From positions 1 to 7,574 of the forward strand of contig JAFYTB010000175.1 in assembly GCA_017559045.1 (NCBI GenBank): a stretch of DNA of 7,574 nucleotides, given 5' to 3'. The notes below the pieces were generated by a model. It was not told where the DNA came from. It did not search any database and saw only the letters and a program-made list of their open reading frames with translations. The position numbers were made by a program, and so were the translations under genes. The DNA comes from Eggerthellaceae bacterium. GTDB lineage: Bacteria > Actinomycetota > Coriobacteriia > Coriobacteriales > Eggerthellaceae. Positions 7,451 to 7,574 of the stretch are shown here, piece after piece. Within the stretch, counting starts at the first letter, position 1. Every line of letters starts with the position of its first letter.

Positions 7451-7479
7451 ATTATAGCGACGTCTGCAATAGATAGAAA
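7451..7479 (-). promoter_or_regulatory. Probable promoter for the LicD-acyltransferase-transpeptidase operon
   Basis: The minus strand has a perfect -10 hexamer TATAAT at 7451-7456. At a 17-base spacing the -35 position reads TTTCTA (7474-7479), which matches TTGACA at only three positions. Transcription would begin near 7444. The site is upstream of the first gene of a tightly spaced gene run, which is where a promoter is expected. The weak -35 hints at low or activator-dependent expression. Confidence 0.5.
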
Positions 7480-7538
7480 TGGCGGGCATGGTAGATAGGG
7501 GATGGGGGCGTGTCACTTTAGGGACAGATGGGCTCGTA

Positions 7539-7574
7539 GCTACTGTCACATTTTCGCGAAAATGTGACAGTAGC
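7539..7574. repeat. Perfect 36-base palindrome at the window edge
   Basis: The left arm GCTACTGTCACATTTTCG (7539-7556) is followed immediately by its exact reverse complement (7557-7574), 18 base pairs with no mismatch and no spacer. The symmetry reaches the last base of the window, so the element may be longer. As a hairpin it would have a stem of about 16 pairs and a CGCG loop. No T-run is visible within the window after either arm. It could be an extragenic palindromic repeat, an operator, the end of a mobile element, or a fold-back artefact at a contig end. Confidence 0.85.

Noticed and set aside
7435..7456. Plus-strand TTGACA followed by TATTAT, as a rightward promoter
   Set aside because: The spacing between the hexamers is only about 9 bases, far short of 16-18, and no plus-strand gene follows in the window.
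7539..7574. Palindrome as a standard intrinsic terminator
   Set aside because: No T-run follows on the minus strand side, and the plus-strand side is outside the window, so this cannot be claimed, though it is not excluded for a gene to the right.

Overview
The window is a 7.6-kb, moderately GC-rich bacterial segment with five genes, all on the minus strand, so transcription runs from high to low coordinates. I recognise no species-specific marker. GTG starts with AGAGG-type ribosome binding sites, a BspA-like leucine-rich repeat protein carrying S-layer homology domains, a fibronectin-repeat L,D-transpeptidase and a LicD protein together suggest a host-associated Coriobacteriia member (the Collinsella/Olsenella/Eggerthella type of Actinomycetota). 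That placement is an inference.

Layout in the direction of transcription: a perfect 36-base palindrome at the right edge (7539-7574); a probable promoter (TATAAT at 7451-7456) and a leader of about 100-130 bases; a double-length LicD-family protein whose first LicD copy has lost its acidic active-site motif (5541-7319); a membrane O-acyltransferase (4471-5532), 8 bases downstream; a secreted L,D-transpeptidase with fibronectin-type repeats (2712-4451), 19 bases further on; a 132-base gap; a secreted leucine-rich repeat/S-layer homology protein (1335-2579); a gap of about 107 bases with a TATAAT box; and a family 2 glycosyltransferase that runs off the left edge (1-1227).

The genes fit one theme: building and decorating a cell-surface glycopolymer. 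The glycosyltransferase would add sugars, LicD a phosphocholine-like phospho-substituent, and the acyltransferase O-acetyl or similar groups. The transpeptidase would cross-link or modify peptidoglycan, and the S-layer homology protein would sit on the wall polymer. The first three genes are spaced like an operon; the last two may be read through or have their own promoters. Both ends are cut: the glycosyltransferase lacks its C-terminus and the palindrome may continue past the right edge. I found no tRNA, rRNA, CRISPR array, transposase or toxin-antitoxin gene. The most unusual features are the tandem LicD protein with a degenerate first copy and the terminal palindrome.
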